From: Ureibacillus acetophenoni
GTDB taxonomy: Bacteria > Bacillota > Bacilli > Bacillales_A > Planococcaceae
DNA length: 64,000 nt
Reading direction: 5' to 3'
Assembly: GCF_900220965.1 (NCBI RefSeq)
Contig: NZ_OBQC01000004.1
Location: 124,001 to 188,000 of the forward strand
In this document: positions 35,170-44,769 of the stretch, piece after piece
How the letters are laid out: every line of letters begins with the position of its first letter
Position numbering within the stretch: position 1 is the stretch's first letter
Translations under genes and position numbers: made by a program
The notes under the pieces: generated by a model
Seen by the model: the letters and a program-made list of their open reading frames with translations, nothing else
Told to the model about the DNA's origin: nothing
Database searches by the model: none

Positions 35170-36162
35170 TCAGTTCACCACCCTTGCCATTTCATTTTGA
35201 TAAAGGAAACAGCGACATTTATGACCATCTTCAACTTGTATCAAATCTGGTTCATTTTCTTTACAAATATCCATTACTTGTGAACAGCGAGGGGCAAACT
35301 TACAGCCTTTAGGCATATTTGCAGGTGTTGGTACATTACCAGGAATGGAATCAAGCCTATCCATTTTTTGACCTAACTTAGGAATTGAATTGAGCAGACC
35401 TTTAGTATAAGGGTGTTTTGGATTGTCAAAAATTTCGGTAACCTCTGCCTCTTCTACTACTTTCCCAGCATACATTACTATTACTCGATCACACATTTCC
35501 GCTACAACACCAAGATCGTGAGTGATTAGCATAATAGAAGTTGCTTTTTCTTTTTTTAGTTTCTTCATTAATTCTAAAATTTGCGCTTGAATCGTTACAT
35601 CCAAAGCGGTTGTTGGCTCGTCCGCTATTAAAAGCGTTGGATTACATGCCATCGCCATGGCAATCATAATTCTTTGTCTCATACCACCAGATAACTGATG
35701 TGGATATTCATTGATGATTTCCTCAGCACGTGGAATACCTACTAGCTTTAACATATTGATCACATGATTTTTCGCTTCTTTTTTGTTATATTTCAAATGA
35801 AGCTTCACTGCCTCGCCAATTTGCTCACCTATTGTATATACGGGGTTTAATGACGTCATTGGCTCTTGGAAAATCATCGCAATTTCATTTCCACGAATTT
35901 TCCTCATTTCCTTCTCAGACAGTGACAACAAGTCCTTGCCCTTGAAGCGTATTGAACCATCCACTACTTTTCCTGGTGTATCTGTCAATAAACGCATAAC
36001 AGAAAGAGATGTCACACTTTTTCCGCATCCAGATTCCCCTACAACTCCAAGCGTTTCACCCTCATGAATATAAAAATCTACTCCATTAACTGCGGGTACC
36101 TGACCTGTATCCGTAAAGAAGTAAGTTTTTAAATTTGTAATCTCCAATAGTTTTTCCTTCAT
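35170..36162 (-). CDS. Peptide ABC transporter ATP-binding protein (OppD/DppD type)
   Basis: A 330-residue ABC ATPase with Walker [11 protein letters not shown], signature [16 protein letters not shown], Walker [13 protein letters not shown] and [18 protein letters not shown]. The C-terminal [17 protein letters not shown] is the oligopeptide-family cysteine motif. It is the partner of the ATPase at 34199. It lies 18 bp after the permease gene in the operon. Confidence 0.94.
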   Translation of the reverse strand: MKEKLLEITNLKTYFFTDTGQVPAVNGVDFYIHEGETLGVVGESGCGKSVTSLSVMRLLTDTPGKVVDGSIRFKGKDLLSLSEKEMRKIRGNEIAMIFQEPMTSLNPVYTIGEQIGEAVKLHLKYNKKEAKNHVINMLKLVGIPRAEEIINEYPHQLSGGMRQRIMIAMAMACNPTLLIADEPTTALDVTIQAQILELMKKLKKEKATSIMLITHDLGVVAEMCDRVIVMYAGKVVEEAEVTEIFDNPKHPYTKGLLNSIPKLGQKMDRLDSIPGNVPTPANMPKGCKFAPRCSQVMDICKENEPDLIQVEDGHKCRCFLYQNEMARVVN

Positions 36163-36180
36163 TTTATCGCTCCTTGTCTA

Positions 36181-37083
36181 CTAATCTTTCATCTTAGGAT
36201 CAAGAGCATCTCGTAATCCATCACCCAATAGATTAAACGCAAGCACTGTTAAGAAAATTGCTAGTCCCGGGAAAAACGTTACATGTGGTGCTGAATTTAA
36301 AAAATCTCTTCCGGAGCTAAGCATAGCACCCCACTCAGGTGACGGAGGTTGTGCACCTAAACCTAAGAAGCTAAGACTAGCCGCGGTTAAAATGGAAGTT
36401 CCGATTCGCATTGTAAAATATACAATGATACTAGAAAGAGTCCCAGGAAAAATATGTTTCCAAATAATTCTTCTGGCAGGTGCCCCAATGGATATTGCTG
36501 ACTCAACATAAACTGACTCTTTAATAGAAAGAGTGCTACTTCGAACAATTCTCGCAAATGTTGGAATACCAAAAACTGCAACAGCGATAATAACGTTTTC
36601 TAAGCCTGGTCCTAAAATCGCAATAATACCTATCGCTAGTAAAATACCAGGGAAAGCAAATAGAACATCACAAATACGCATAATTATACTATCCAACCTG
36701 CCACCATAATAACCGCTTAATAAGCCTAAAACCGTCCCGATGACAGCACCTATAAATACAGAAGTTAATCCAACATATAAGGAGATGCTTGTACCTTCGA
36801 TTATTCGACTAAAAATATCTCTACCAAAAGCATCTGTACCCGCTAAATGTTCTAACGATGGAGGGCTTAGTATATTATCATAATCAGGCTCAGTTGCAGA
36901 ATAAGGGGCAATAAATGGTCCAATAAGAGCTACTATAATAAGTAATAAAACAAAGGTTGCCGCTACCATGGCCATTTTTTGTTTTTTAAACTTCCTCCAA
37001 AACTCGGAAAGTGGTGTCTTTACCTTCTCTGGCTTAGACTGAATCAGTTCATCTGATTGGGTAATAACAGTACCGTTCTCCAT
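36181..37083 (-). CDS. Peptide ABC transporter permease (OppC/DppC type)
   Basis: About 300 residues with six membrane helices: the first ([20 protein letters not shown]) follows the [11 protein letters not shown] leader, then [16 protein letters not shown], a hallmark of OppC/DppC, and the EAA loop [21 protein letters not shown]. The ATG at 37083 is chosen because GGGGGG lies eight bases upstream; the frame extends seven codons further. It forms the membrane channel with the DppB-type protein. Confidence 0.93.
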   Translation of the reverse strand: MENGTVITQSDELIQSKPEKVKTPLSEFWRKFKKQKMAMVAATFVLLLIIVALIGPFIAPYSATEPDYDNILSPPSLEHLAGTDAFGRDIFSRIIEGTSISLYVGLTSVFIGAVIGTVLGLLSGYYGGRLDSIIMRICDVLFAFPGILLAIGIIAILGPGLENVIIAVAVFGIPTFARIVRSSTLSIKESVYVESAISIGAPARRIIWKHIFPGTLSSIIVYFTMRIGTSILTAASLSFLGLGAQPPSPEWGAMLSSGRDFLNSAPHVTFFPGLAIFLTVLAFNLLGDGLRDALDPKMKD

Positions 37084-37106
37084 ATTCGTTCCCCCCTTTT
37101 TCATTA

Positions 37107-38024
37107 CTAATATCGAATCTGCGGATTCATGATTCCATATAAGACATCAACAATTAAATTGATTAATATAAATTCAAAAGCAAACAGCAATAATTCTGCT
37201 TGTATTACTGGGTAATCACGGTATGAAACAGAATCAATTAATAGTCTTCCTAATCCTGGCCAACTAAAAACAGTTTCTACAACGATGGATCCACCTAGTA
37301 AAAATCCAAATTGTAGTCCAGTCATCGTAACAACCGGAATCATCGCATTTTTTAAAGCGTGCTTCCATACGACAATATTTTCCTTTAAACCTTTTGCACG
37401 TCCAGTACGAATATAATCTTCTCTTAAAATATCCATAAGTGAGGAACGTGTAAATCTAGCAATAACAGCAGCTACCCCAGCTCCTAGAGTAATAGATGGT
37501 AAAATATAGCTTGTCCATGAATCATTCCCTCCAGTTGGAAACCACCCTAGCTGGACTGAAAACAGTTGAATAAGCATTAAACCAAGCCAAAACGATGGCA
37601 ATGAAATACCAGATACAGCAGTAAACATACCCGTATAATCTTGCCACTTGTTCCGTTTTGTAGCTGATATAACCCCTATTAATAATCCAAATATTATTGC
37701 CCAAACCATACTCCAAATTGTTAACCAAAACGTAGGCATAAATCGATCGGCAATTTCGTCAAAAACAGGTCGCTTAGTTTTCATAGAGGTACCAAGATCC
37801 CCCTGAAACAAACCGCTCATATATGTAAAGTATTGTGTGACAAGAGGTTTATCCAAGCCTAGATCTTGTCGCACTAACTCTACATCTTCATAACTCGCAT
37901 CTGGCCCCGCTACGAGCCTCGCTGGATCTCCTGGGATCATATGAACAAACAAAAATACTAGTATAGAAACGATTAATAAAGTAGGAATAATTCCAAATAA
38001 CCGTTTTACAATAAATCGAAACAT
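37107..38024 (-). CDS. Peptide ABC transporter permease (OppB/DppB type)
   Basis: A 305-residue permease opening [20 protein letters not shown], the standard DppB N-terminus, with [15 protein letters not shown], the EAA loop [20 protein letters not shown] and the closing [19 protein letters not shown] precedes the ATG. It is separated from the substrate-binding-protein gene by a strong hairpin at 38062-38092, which may lower its expression relative to that gene. Confidence 0.94.
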   Translation of the reverse strand: MFRFIVKRLFGIIPTLLIVSILVFLFVHMIPGDPARLVAGPDASYEDVELVRQDLGLDKPLVTQYFTYMSGLFQGDLGTSMKTKRPVFDEIADRFMPTFWLTIWSMVWAIIFGLLIGVISATKRNKWQDYTGMFTAVSGISLPSFWLGLMLIQLFSVQLGWFPTGGNDSWTSYILPSITLGAGVAAVIARFTRSSLMDILREDYIRTGRAKGLKENIVVWKHALKNAMIPVVTMTGLQFGFLLGGSIVVETVFSWPGLGRLLIDSVSYRDYPVIQAELLLFAFEFILINLIVDVLYGIMNPQIRY

Positions 38025-38061
38025 AACCCGCCTCCTTCTCTATTTTTTGATTTGAGAAGTA

Positions 38062-38092
38062 ATAAGCGCTAATTAGAAAGATTAGCGCTTAT
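38062..38092. other. Intra-operon hairpin after the binding-protein gene
   Basis: ATAAGCGCTAAT and ATTAGCGCTTAT form a perfect 12-bp stem with a 7-base loop. No T-run follows on the minus strand, so it is more likely an mRNA-stabilising or partial-termination structure that favours the upstream binding protein. Confidence 0.6.
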
Positions 38093-38101
38093 CATAATTC
38101 T

Positions 38102-39715
38102 TTATTGAACAATTTCAGCTTGAGTAGCATTCATAGCGCCATCAGGAAGCAAATACACACCTTTTAGATAATTTTTCATTCCAGCCATAGTATCTTCCAC
38201 ACCTAAAAATACCCAAGGGGCATCTTCCCAAATGATTTTTTGTACTTCTGCATATGCATCTGCACGCTTCTCTGGATCAGCAGTTTGTAAAGCAGCGTAG
38301 ATTAATTCATCTGCGGCTTCATTTTGATAATAGGCAACATTATAAGACTTAGGTGGAATGGAATCTCCAGCTAATAATGGACGAATTCCCCAATCCGCAT
38401 CTCCAGTTGATGAAGACCAACCTCCAAAGTAAAGTTCTACATCTGCATCTTCTGCAGTTTGAACTGACCAAATTCTATCCGAAAGTGTACCTGACTCCAT
38501 TGGAACAACATTAACTTTAATGCCAACTAAAGATAATTGTTGCTGTATAAATTCCATTGCTTTAATCGCATCAGAATTATTTGCTCCCCAAATTGTTGTT
38601 TCAAAACCATTTTCATATCCAGCTTCTGCTAATAACTGTTTTGCTTTTTCTGGATCATAAGAATATGGTGTTTGTTTCGAATAAAATTGAAGTCCTTCAG
38701 GGATAATTGAATCCAAGTCACTACCGTATCCACTATAAACAACTTTTAAAAATGCTTCGTTATTAATAGCATAGTTAATGGCTTGACGAACTTTAACATC
38801 ATCAAATGGTTTTTTTGTTGTATTCATCGTGATATAACGTGCTACGATAGAAGGTCTGTTTTCTACAACAATTCCGTCTTTCCCATTAATTAGTTCAGCT
38901 TGATCTGTTGGGACTGGGTAGATGAAATCAGCTTCACCAGTTTGTAACATAGCGATACGAGAGCCATTTTCAGGTACTGGCTTAATCGTAATACGATCTA
39001 CCTTTGGTAAACCTTCTTGCCAGTAATCAGTATTTTTTTCTACTATTAGGTGATCACTGTGTTCCCACTCAACAAATTTAAATGCACCTGTACCAACTGG
39101 ATGCATCGCAATATCCTTTCCATATTCTTCAATTGCTTTTGGACTTACCATTCTTGCTGCAGGGTGTGCAAAGTTATTTAACATAGCTCCAAATGGTTCT
39201 TTTAACGTAACTTTAACTGTATATTCATCTACTACTTCAGTTGTTTCGACGTTTTCAAACATACTATAACGTTTTAATCTATTTTCTGGATTACTAACAC
39301 GGTCAATATTCACTTTTACTGCCTCAGCATTGAACGGTGTACCGTCGTGGAACTTAATCCCTTCTCTTAATTTGAAGATAAATTCTTTCGCATCTTCACT
39401 AGCTTCGTAGCTTTCAGCTAAAACAGGAATCATATTCATATCTTTATCAAAACCAAATAAGCCCTCTAACATTGTTGACTGAACAGCGCCTGATAAAGTG
39501 TCATTTGTATCGTGTGGATCCATACTTACGAGGTTGCTACTGACTGCAATAGTTATAGAGTTACCATCTTTTTCTGCAATAGGTTGATCCTTAGCGTCAG
39601 TTGTTTCTTCACTTTGTTTCGAATCTTGGTTTGACTGACCAGAACATGCGGAAAGTACAAGTATTACAGCAAACAAACTAGTTAACAAAGGTATTAAATA
39701 CTTTCTTTTCAACAT
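38102..39715 (-). CDS. Peptide ABC transporter substrate-binding lipoprotein (DppE/OppA type)
   Basis: A 537-residue SBP_bac_5 protein. The N-terminus is a lipoprotein signal: MLKRK, a hydrophobic stretch and lipobox LSAC with Cys24. The mature part shows DPHDTNDTLSGAVQSTMLEG, LREGIKFHDGTPFNAEAVK and VRQAINYAINNEAF, typical of dipeptide and oligopeptide receptors. It captures peptides outside the membrane for the permeases downstream. It lies 16 bp after the asparaginase-type gene. Glutathione or nickel binding is possible for the family, but the neighbours favour peptides. Confidence 0.94.
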   Translation of the reverse strand: MLKRKYLIPLLTSLFAVILVLSACSGQSNQDSKQSEETTDAKDQPIAEKDGNSITIAVSSNLVSMDPHDTNDTLSGAVQSTMLEGLFGFDKDMNMIPVLAESYEASEDAKEFIFKLREGIKFHDGTPFNAEAVKVNIDRVSNPENRLKRYSMFENVETTEVVDEYTVKVTLKEPFGAMLNNFAHPAARMVSPKAIEEYGKDIAMHPVGTGAFKFVEWEHSDHLIVEKNTDYWQEGLPKVDRITIKPVPENGSRIAMLQTGEADFIYPVPTDQAELINGKDGIVVENRPSIVARYITMNTTKKPFDDVKVRQAINYAINNEAFLKVVYSGYGSDLDSIIPEGLQFYSKQTPYSYDPEKAKQLLAEAGYENGFETTIWGANNSDAIKAMEFIQQQLSLVGIKVNVVPMESGTLSDRIWSVQTAEDADVELYFGGWSSSTGDADWGIRPLLAGDSIPPKSYNVAYYQNEAADELIYAALQTADPEKRADAYAEVQKIIWEDAPWVFLGVEDTMAGMKNYLKGVYLLPDGAMNATQAEIVQ

Positions 39716-39730
39716 TTTATTTCCCCCTTA

Positions 39731-40762
39731 TTATTTATTTACAGTAGCGCTTTCGCACTTTTGTAACGTAAATGATGGAACTAATTCTCCAATATTTTCT
39801 TGACGGGCATTTTTTAAAACTGGACGGTAATGATGCATTAGACGATTAATCTGTTGTTCATCAATTATTCCAAGTTGCTTTAGCGTTTCCAATGCTGCTG
39901 GATATACTGCTCGTCCATTCCCATCTTCTATCTTGATAGCAATACCTAATCCTGTCTGTCTATCACCAATTAAATAGACGCCTTCTGCTCCCGCTTTCCC
40001 GAAAAGTCGTCCATCACAAGAACCCATAAAGTCTGTACAAAATCTTCCTGTACCTCCAACCATTTCTGGATGTGCCATCATGGCGGTTGTAATTCGATCA
40101 ACAACCTTAGCTCTTTTTTCTCCTAATGTGCTATAATCTGCCATTCTAGCAAATCCATACGCTAATCTTTCAAGCGGTAATGCATGCACTGGTACTCCAC
40201 AACCATCTGTTCCAATTTCAATTTGTTCGATTGGATAGTCTGTTACTTCAGATAAAGTTTTCAGAATTCTTTGCTGTACCGGATGAAGGGGTTTATAGTA
40301 ATCTTCAAGTTTCTCATTCATATACTTAGCTGTTATTAACATTCCTGTATGTTTTCCAGAACAATTATTATATAGAGGGGTTAAGTCTTTGCCAGCTGCA
40401 AGTAATGCTTTATAAGTATCTTGTGCGTGAGGAATATGTGTTCCACACTGTAATGCCCCTTCCTCAATCCCTGCTCTTTTTAAGATTGCTAGAACTCTGT
40501 CTGTATGTTGTGCTTCACCACTATGTGATGCACAAAGTAATGAAATATCCGGATTAGTTAACCCGAAAGAATCTGCTGCTCCAGTCTCTAAAACTGGTAT
40601 CGTTTGAATAGGTTTAATGGCAGAGCGCGCATAAGTGATTCTATTAGGATCCCCAATTGAGTATAATAATTCTCCTTTTGAATTAACGACAGCTACATGG
40701 CCACAATGCGAACTTTCAACCCTTCCCCCACGATATACATCTACTACTTTAGTTAAAACCAT
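39731..40762 (-). CDS. Asparaginase-II family enzyme
   Basis: About 343 residues of the asparaginase II family (Rhizobium-etli-like; unrelated to AnsA/AnsB): VDVYRGGRVESSHCGHVAVV at the start, TYARSAIKPIQTIPVLETGA, LLCASHSGEAQHTDRV, NNCSGKHTGML and IEIGTDGCGVPVHALPL are its serine, lysine and histidine motif regions. Members act on L-asparagine or similar amides. The ATG at 40762 follows AAGGGGTG at a good distance; GTG at 40771 is less suitable. It heads the transporter operon, so it may process an imported amide-containing substrate, which is inference. Confidence 0.88.
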   Translation of the reverse strand: MVLTKVVDVYRGGRVESSHCGHVAVVNSKGELLYSIGDPNRITYARSAIKPIQTIPVLETGAADSFGLTNPDISLLCASHSGEAQHTDRVLAILKRAGIEEGALQCGTHIPHAQDTYKALLAAGKDLTPLYNNCSGKHTGMLITAKYMNEKLEDYYKPLHPVQQRILKTLSEVTDYPIEQIEIGTDGCGVPVHALPLERLAYGFARMADYSTLGEKRAKVVDRITTAMMAHPEMVGGTGRFCTDFMGSCDGRLFGKAGAEGVYLIGDRQTGLGIAIKIEDGNGRAVYPAALETLKQLGIIDEQQINRLMHHYRPVLKNARQENIGELVPSFTLQKCESATVNK

Positions 40763-40931
40763 GAACCACACCCCTTCCGTATTTCAATTATTCAGAATCT
40801 TTTGTCATATTATATTATACAAAAAAACCTAATACAACCTATTTTTTTCAAAAAAGGATTTTAATTTAACAATATAGAATTAAGTTAGATAACGTATCTG
40901 ATGGAAATAGGTTGAAATAGGAGGATGAAAT
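40763..40931. promoter_or_regulatory. Divergent promoter region between the asparaginase operon and dppA
   Basis: It contains ATTATTCAGAATCTT (40787-40801), which matches 11 of 15 positions of the CodY consensus AATTTTCWGAAAATT, and the inverted repeat CAACCTATTT (40835-40844) and AAATAGGTTG (40905-40914). AT-rich TATAAT-like hexamers face both ways near 40815-40880. Shared regulation of both transcripts is likely. Confidence 0.45.
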
Positions 40932-41750
40932 ATGAAAATTTTTATATCAGCTGATATTGAAGGGGTTGCTGGTATCGTTCACCAAGAACACACTGCTAGA
41001 AATGGAAGAGAACATGATCGTGCAAGAATGTTAATGACTGAAGAGGTAAATGCGTGTATTGAAGGAGCGTTACTTAGTGGTGCTAATGAAATAGTCGTCA
41101 ATGACTCGCATGGAACAATGCGAAATCTAATTCCAGAATTGATTCATCCAAAAGCAGAATATATAACCGGATCACCAAAAGTACTTGCAATGATGGAAGG
41201 GATAAATTCTGAATTTGATGCATCAATTTTTTTAGGATATCACTCAAGAATGGGAAACAATGGAGTTTTGAATCATACGTTCCACGGTGGAGTTGTTCAA
41301 AAGATTAAAATTAACAATATTGAAATGGGAGAATTCGCTATAAATGCTGCAATTGCCGGATATTTTGGTGTTCCAGTTGCTTTAGTTACTGGCTGTCAGT
41401 ATACAGCTATCGAAGCTCAAGAAATTGTTCCGGGGATTGAAACTGCAATTGTCAAACAGACGATTAATCGACAAGCTGCAAGGAATTTAAGTCCGCAAAG
41501 TGCAAGAAATCTTATAAAGGACAAAACTATTACAGCCCTATCTAAAATAGATACAATAAAACCAGTATCATTTGAAGGACCCTTTGTAGTAGAAATTACT
41601 TATTTACATCCAGGGTTAGCAGATGCAGCATCCATCTTACCAATTGTGGAGAAAGTAAATCCAATGACCCACCGTTTTGAAACTGACGATTTTATCAAAG
41701 CATTTCGTTATATTCGCAGTTTAATAGCAATTGCTGGTGCATTAGTTTAG
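40932..41750 (+). CDS. dppA: D-aminopeptidase DppA (M55 family)
   Basis: A 272-residue zinc aminopeptidase that releases D-amino acids, such as D-Ala, from short peptides and forms decameric rings. Metal-binding residues known for the family fall at the expected positions: Asp8 and Glu10 in ISADIEGVAGI, His60 in VNDSHG and His104 in LGYHSRMG; HTFHGG follows. AGGAGG-like AGGAGGATGAAAT precedes the ATG. It is divergent from the peptide transporter operon, whereas in Bacillus subtilis dppA is the first gene of the dpp operon. Together they suggest uptake and breakdown of cell-wall-type D-peptides. Confidence 0.95.
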   Translation: MKIFISADIEGVAGIVHQEHTARNGREHDRARMLMTEEVNACIEGALLSGANEIVVNDSHGTMRNLIPELIHPKAEYITGSPKVLAMMEGINSEFDASIFLGYHSRMGNNGVLNHTFHGGVVQKIKINNIEMGEFAINAAIAGYFGVPVALVTGCQYTAIEAQEIVPGIETAIVKQTINRQAARNLSPQSARNLIKDKTITALSKIDTIKPVSFEGPFVVEITYLHPGLADAASILPIVEKVNPMTHRFETDDFIKAFRYIRSLIAIAGALV

Positions 41751-41868
41751 AAAACGAGATTCAGGTAGTAAATTAGAAACATTTGGTAATGTAGATTACG
41801 CTTTTAATCATTATAACAATTTCAAATAAACGCCGGGAAGAAGTATGTATCATTCGTCCCATCAGTAA

Positions 41869-41899
41869 AGCCCACCTATTTTTCACTTTCAGGTGGGCT
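41869..41899. terminator. Bidirectional terminator-like hairpin after dppA
   Basis: AGCCCACCT and AGGTGGGCT form a perfect 9-bp GC-rich stem with a 13-base loop. It follows dppA by about 120 bp, and on the minus strand it closes the decayed serine hydrolase gene, with TTTACTG after the stem. Confidence 0.7.
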
Positions 41900-41904
41900 C
41901 ATCA

Positions 41905-42425
41905 CATTATCTTTGTCTTTTCAGCGATTGATAAACAGCTGATTCAAATTCAAGATATCCGAGGTAGGATGCAGGGTCTTGATATGGGAACATTTGTGTA
42001 GCCCAGAAACCGCCAATTCCATTTTCGCGGTCAATCCAGTAGTAAAGATTTGCTAAGCCTGCCCACATTAGTTGACCTGCAGGACGGCCTGTTGGAAGTC
42101 TTCTTCATTGACTTGGAATGTATAAGACCATGATTTTGTAACACCTGGGAAGAATTCACCATCATTTGATAACGTTGTATCCGATTTGATCCACCCTCCA
42201 CTTTTTAATTCACCGGGCTGGTTTTGGCTATAAGTTTTTCAGTCATGAAGTTTCATTAATGCCGCACCAGTAATAGCCTTTGTTGTAGAGAATAACGAAA
42301 ATACACTTTCTGTGGTCATTTGTGTCTTTGTATTTAGATCTCTAACAGCTGCAAATCCTTCATAAATATTCCCAACACGATCCTTAACCATCGCCACTAC
42401 ACCAGGCGCACCACCAATTTAGCAT
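41905..42425 (-). pseudogene. Decayed serine hydrolase / class C beta-lactamase-like gene
   Basis: Translation of the minus strand in pieces gives recognisable family segments: GGAPGVVAMVKDRVGNIYEG, SVFSLFSTTKAITGAALMKL (the SxxK active-site motif) and a C-terminal portion near [17 protein letters not shown]. These are broken by stops, frame changes and a large internal deletion, since the total length is only about half of a normal family member. It is a relic of a penicillin-binding-protein-like esterase. Confidence 0.75.
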
Positions 42426-42470
42426 AGATAAATTAACAAATTGAAATGAATAATTAGATATTAAAATAAA

Positions 42471-42815
42471 CGGAGTTTTTCCGGTTAAAGGTTAATTGTT
42501 GTTGTTTTTAGGACTAATAAGAGTAAGAATTCCGACTATATGAAATAAATCGTTCTATTTTAACGCTTTTCAAGTTAGTATCCGGAATTTCTCCGGCTAT
42601 TTTCCTCTATTTTTATATTAAATTCTAATTAAGCGGATATTTTCCGGTTAAAGCTGAAATGATGCTCGCTATTGGGGCAAATAAGGGAAAATTTCCGACT
42701 ATGTGAAATAAATCGCCCCATTTTAACGCTTTTCAAGTTTATAGCCGGAATTAATCCGTCTATCTTCCCTTATTTTTATCTCCATTTATTAATTAGGCGG
42801 AAATCTTCCGGTTAT
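42471..42815. repeat. Two tandem 163-bp repeats ending in a third partial unit
   Basis: A unit starting CGGATATTTTCCGGTTAAAG or a variant begins at about 42471, 42634 and 42798 (spacing 163-164). Each full unit contains four near-palindromes of the GGAAATTTTCC type, a stretch AAATAAATCGCCCCATTTTA and the shared TAACGCTTTTCAAGTT. The array runs up to the 3' end of the endonuclease-like gene. Related copies lie at 43771, 50097 and 57006. Confidence 0.85.
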
Positions 42816-43481
42816 TTAATAGATTGGACGCTTAATTTGCTCCCCCAGGCGATAAGACCGAATTCGCACAGTCCCAGACGCAGGGATAAGCATCTTTTTA
42901 TCTACAAGATGAGAGAGTATTTTCTTTACTGTTTTGTCACTTAACTTCAAATACTTTTCTACTTCTATAGGTGTTATGCTTTCTCCTTTTTGAATCGCTA
43001 GCCGAAGCACTTCCTTCTCCAATATGGTTAGTGCTGTCTGATCCAGTTCATTCCCCAACCATCTGCCAATCACTTGCTGAACAATTTGTTGACATCGACG
43101 AGGGTGCTCTTTTACCTGGTCGTAAGAAAAGCGAATCACCGTCCATCCATCAATAACTAACTGATTTTGGCGCTCCAAGCTGTCAGAAAATTGCCATCTG
43201 CTTATGTTCCTTAAGTGAGGGCCGTAACCATCAATCTCAAAGCAAATTCTGATAGCTGGACGAATATAGGCAAAATCCAAATATCTTATTCCATCTTTGA
43301 AATCATCAACTTCATATTCTGGATGTAAATAACGAAAATGATTAAATAATGGCCACCAGACCTGTCTTAAAAACAAAATCTCTGCATGATTATGACCTTC
43401 TTGTAATCGTCTAAGTCGTTCGCCGGTTCTTGCCTGTAAATGTGCATTCATAAATGCCTGGTATTCTTTTTCAAATCCCAT
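42816..43481 (-). CDS. DUF559/Vsr-like PD-(D/E)XK endonuclease-domain protein with C-terminal winged helix
   Basis: About 221 residues. The middle part has the nuclease-like layout: YLDFAYIRPAIRICFEIDGY, with an Asp and a Glu-x-Asp-Gly, then RQNQLVIDGWTVIRFSYDQV, as in very-short-patch-repair-like DUF559 proteins. The last 70 residues (ILEKEVLRLAIQKGESITPI to IRSYRLG) look like a winged helix. The ATG at 43481 has AGGAGG nine bases upstream; TTG at 43502 is rejected because it precedes the ribosome binding site. The gene is framed on both sides by copies of the 163-bp repeat. Its role in DNA processing is inferred from the fold only. Confidence 0.72.
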   Translation of the reverse strand: MGFEKEYQAFMNAHLQARTGERLRRLQEGHNHAEILFLRQVWWPLFNHFRYLHPEYEVDDFKDGIRYLDFAYIRPAIRICFEIDGYGPHLRNISRWQFSDSLERQNQLVIDGWTVIRFSYDQVKEHPRRCQQIVQQVIGRWLGNELDQTALTILEKEVLRLAIQKGESITPIEVEKYLKLSDKTVKKILSHLVDKKMLIPASGTVRIRSYRLGEQIKRPIY

Positions 43482-43770
43482 AGAGTATTCCCTCCTATTC
43501 AATGGTCATGTATTTACGGGATTCTTGAAACTATTATTAAATATTGTTTCACACCAATTATTCATTGGTATTACAAAAAAATGCTATTAAATTCATGAAT
43601 AAAAAAGAGCTTTAGTCTAGTACTAAACGGAAAATTAATAGGAAATTAAAACAGTGAAGAGGCTAAGAATAGAGAGAAAATCTGAGGATAGAACCTATTT
43701 TTAGTTTATTAGAATCCCTAAATTTGTCAATACTTATTATTTTGAGCAGGAGGAAACTGAATTGTTAATA

Positions 43771-43960
43771 AAATAAGCGGAATTTTTCCGGTTATAAGTG
43801 AAACGATAGTCGATTTAAGTGCAAATAAGGGGAATTTTTCCGGCTATGTAAAATAAAACACCCCATTATTGCTCTTTTTTAGGTATTAACCGGAATCTCT
43901 CCGCCTATTTTGGCTATTTTTTATTTTATTTTCCAATTAAGCGGAATTTTTCCGACTATC
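43771..43960. repeat. Copy of the 163-bp palindromic repeat family
   Basis: CGGAATTTTTCCG motifs start at 43778, about 43828, 43891 and 43942, so the first and last are 164 bp apart, as in the array at 42471. It lies upstream of the endonuclease-like gene. The rest of 43482-44132 holds no gene that I can support. Confidence 0.8.
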
Positions 43961-44132
43961 TATTCAGACTAGAAATTAACCTCATTTCAATACAATAGGA
44001 GTAGCACTACTAATCCTGGATAAAACTTATAGAACTCGGTGGCTACTTCACGACAAATACAACTGATAAATGAATTCTCTCACAATCTGGCATACTGGAA
44101 ATCATCTTGATCACTTCCTTCAAATAAAGAAA

Positions 44133-44152
44133 GACGAGATTGTCTTCTCGTC
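44133..44152 (-). terminator. Terminator after the MarR gene
   Basis: Minus strand GACGAGA-AGACAA-TCTCGTC followed by TTTCTTTATT, 22 bp past the MarR stop. Confidence 0.8.
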
Positions 44153-44174
44153 CTTAGACACTCATTTATAATTT

Positions 44175-44642
44175 CTACTCCCCTTTATTACCTCCCCTTA
44201 CAATTCCCAACATATCTCGGGCAATTTGATAGAACTTTTCAAATTCATCGTAACTATAGTGATCAAGTTTTTTAATAATCTTTGAGTATTCCTTTTCATC
44301 GAGTTTTTTATGGTAGTCATATATCTGTTTCCCTTTATCCGTTAAATGTAAGAAAACTCTTCGTTGATCTTTTAAATCTTTTTCCTTACATACAATATCC
44401 TTATTAATTAATTTCTCAACCATCTGAGAAATTGCGCCTTTTGTTCTATTTGTTATTTTAGCAATTTCAGAGATTGTAATATTGGAATTTTCGCCAATTA
44501 AATTAATCGTGTGGGCCTCTACCATAAAAATCTCATCATCCGTCCCATATTGCCTTGGAATCGACTCATATTCACTAATTTCTCTGGATAGTTCGTAAAG
44601 CGTATCCATGATTGAATAAACCAATTTATTTTTATCCATCAT
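44175..44642 (-). CDS. MarR family transcriptional regulator
   Basis: A 155-residue winged-helix protein: NITISEIAKITNRTKGAISQ is the recognition helix-turn-helix, MVEKLINKDIVCKEKDLKDQ leads into RRVFLHLTDKGKQIY, the MarR wing. The ends form the dimer helices. It is divergent from the PatB-M20-MFS-YfcC operon with 127 bp between, so it is probably the local regulator, with a small-molecule substrate of the operon as the likely effector (inference). Confidence 0.9.
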   Translation of the reverse strand: MMDKNKLVYSIMDTLYELSREISEYESIPRQYGTDDEIFMVEAHTINLIGENSNITISEIAKITNRTKGAISQMVEKLINKDIVCKEKDLKDQRRVFLHLTDKGKQIYDYHKKLDEKEYSKIIKKLDHYSYDEFEKFYQIARDMLGIVRGGNKGE

Positions 44643-44691
44643 TTTTAATCCAACCCTTCGTTATTTTAATATTCTTATTTTGAAATAATTT

Positions 44692-44706
44692 AATTTTCTG
44701 AAAATT
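44692..44706. promoter_or_regulatory. Exact CodY box
   Basis: AATTTTCTGAAAATT matches the CodY consensus AATTTTCWGAAAATT at all 15 positions. It lies in the divergent region, 63 bp upstream of the aminotransferase start and 50 bp upstream of the MarR start. CodY represses nitrogen and amino acid acquisition genes when branched-chain amino acids and GTP are plentiful. Confidence 0.85.
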
Positions 44707-44769
44707 CAGTATTGATTTCGATTGGTTCAGGTGCTAAACTAATTTTAATTTACTAGGGAGGGAGAAATT

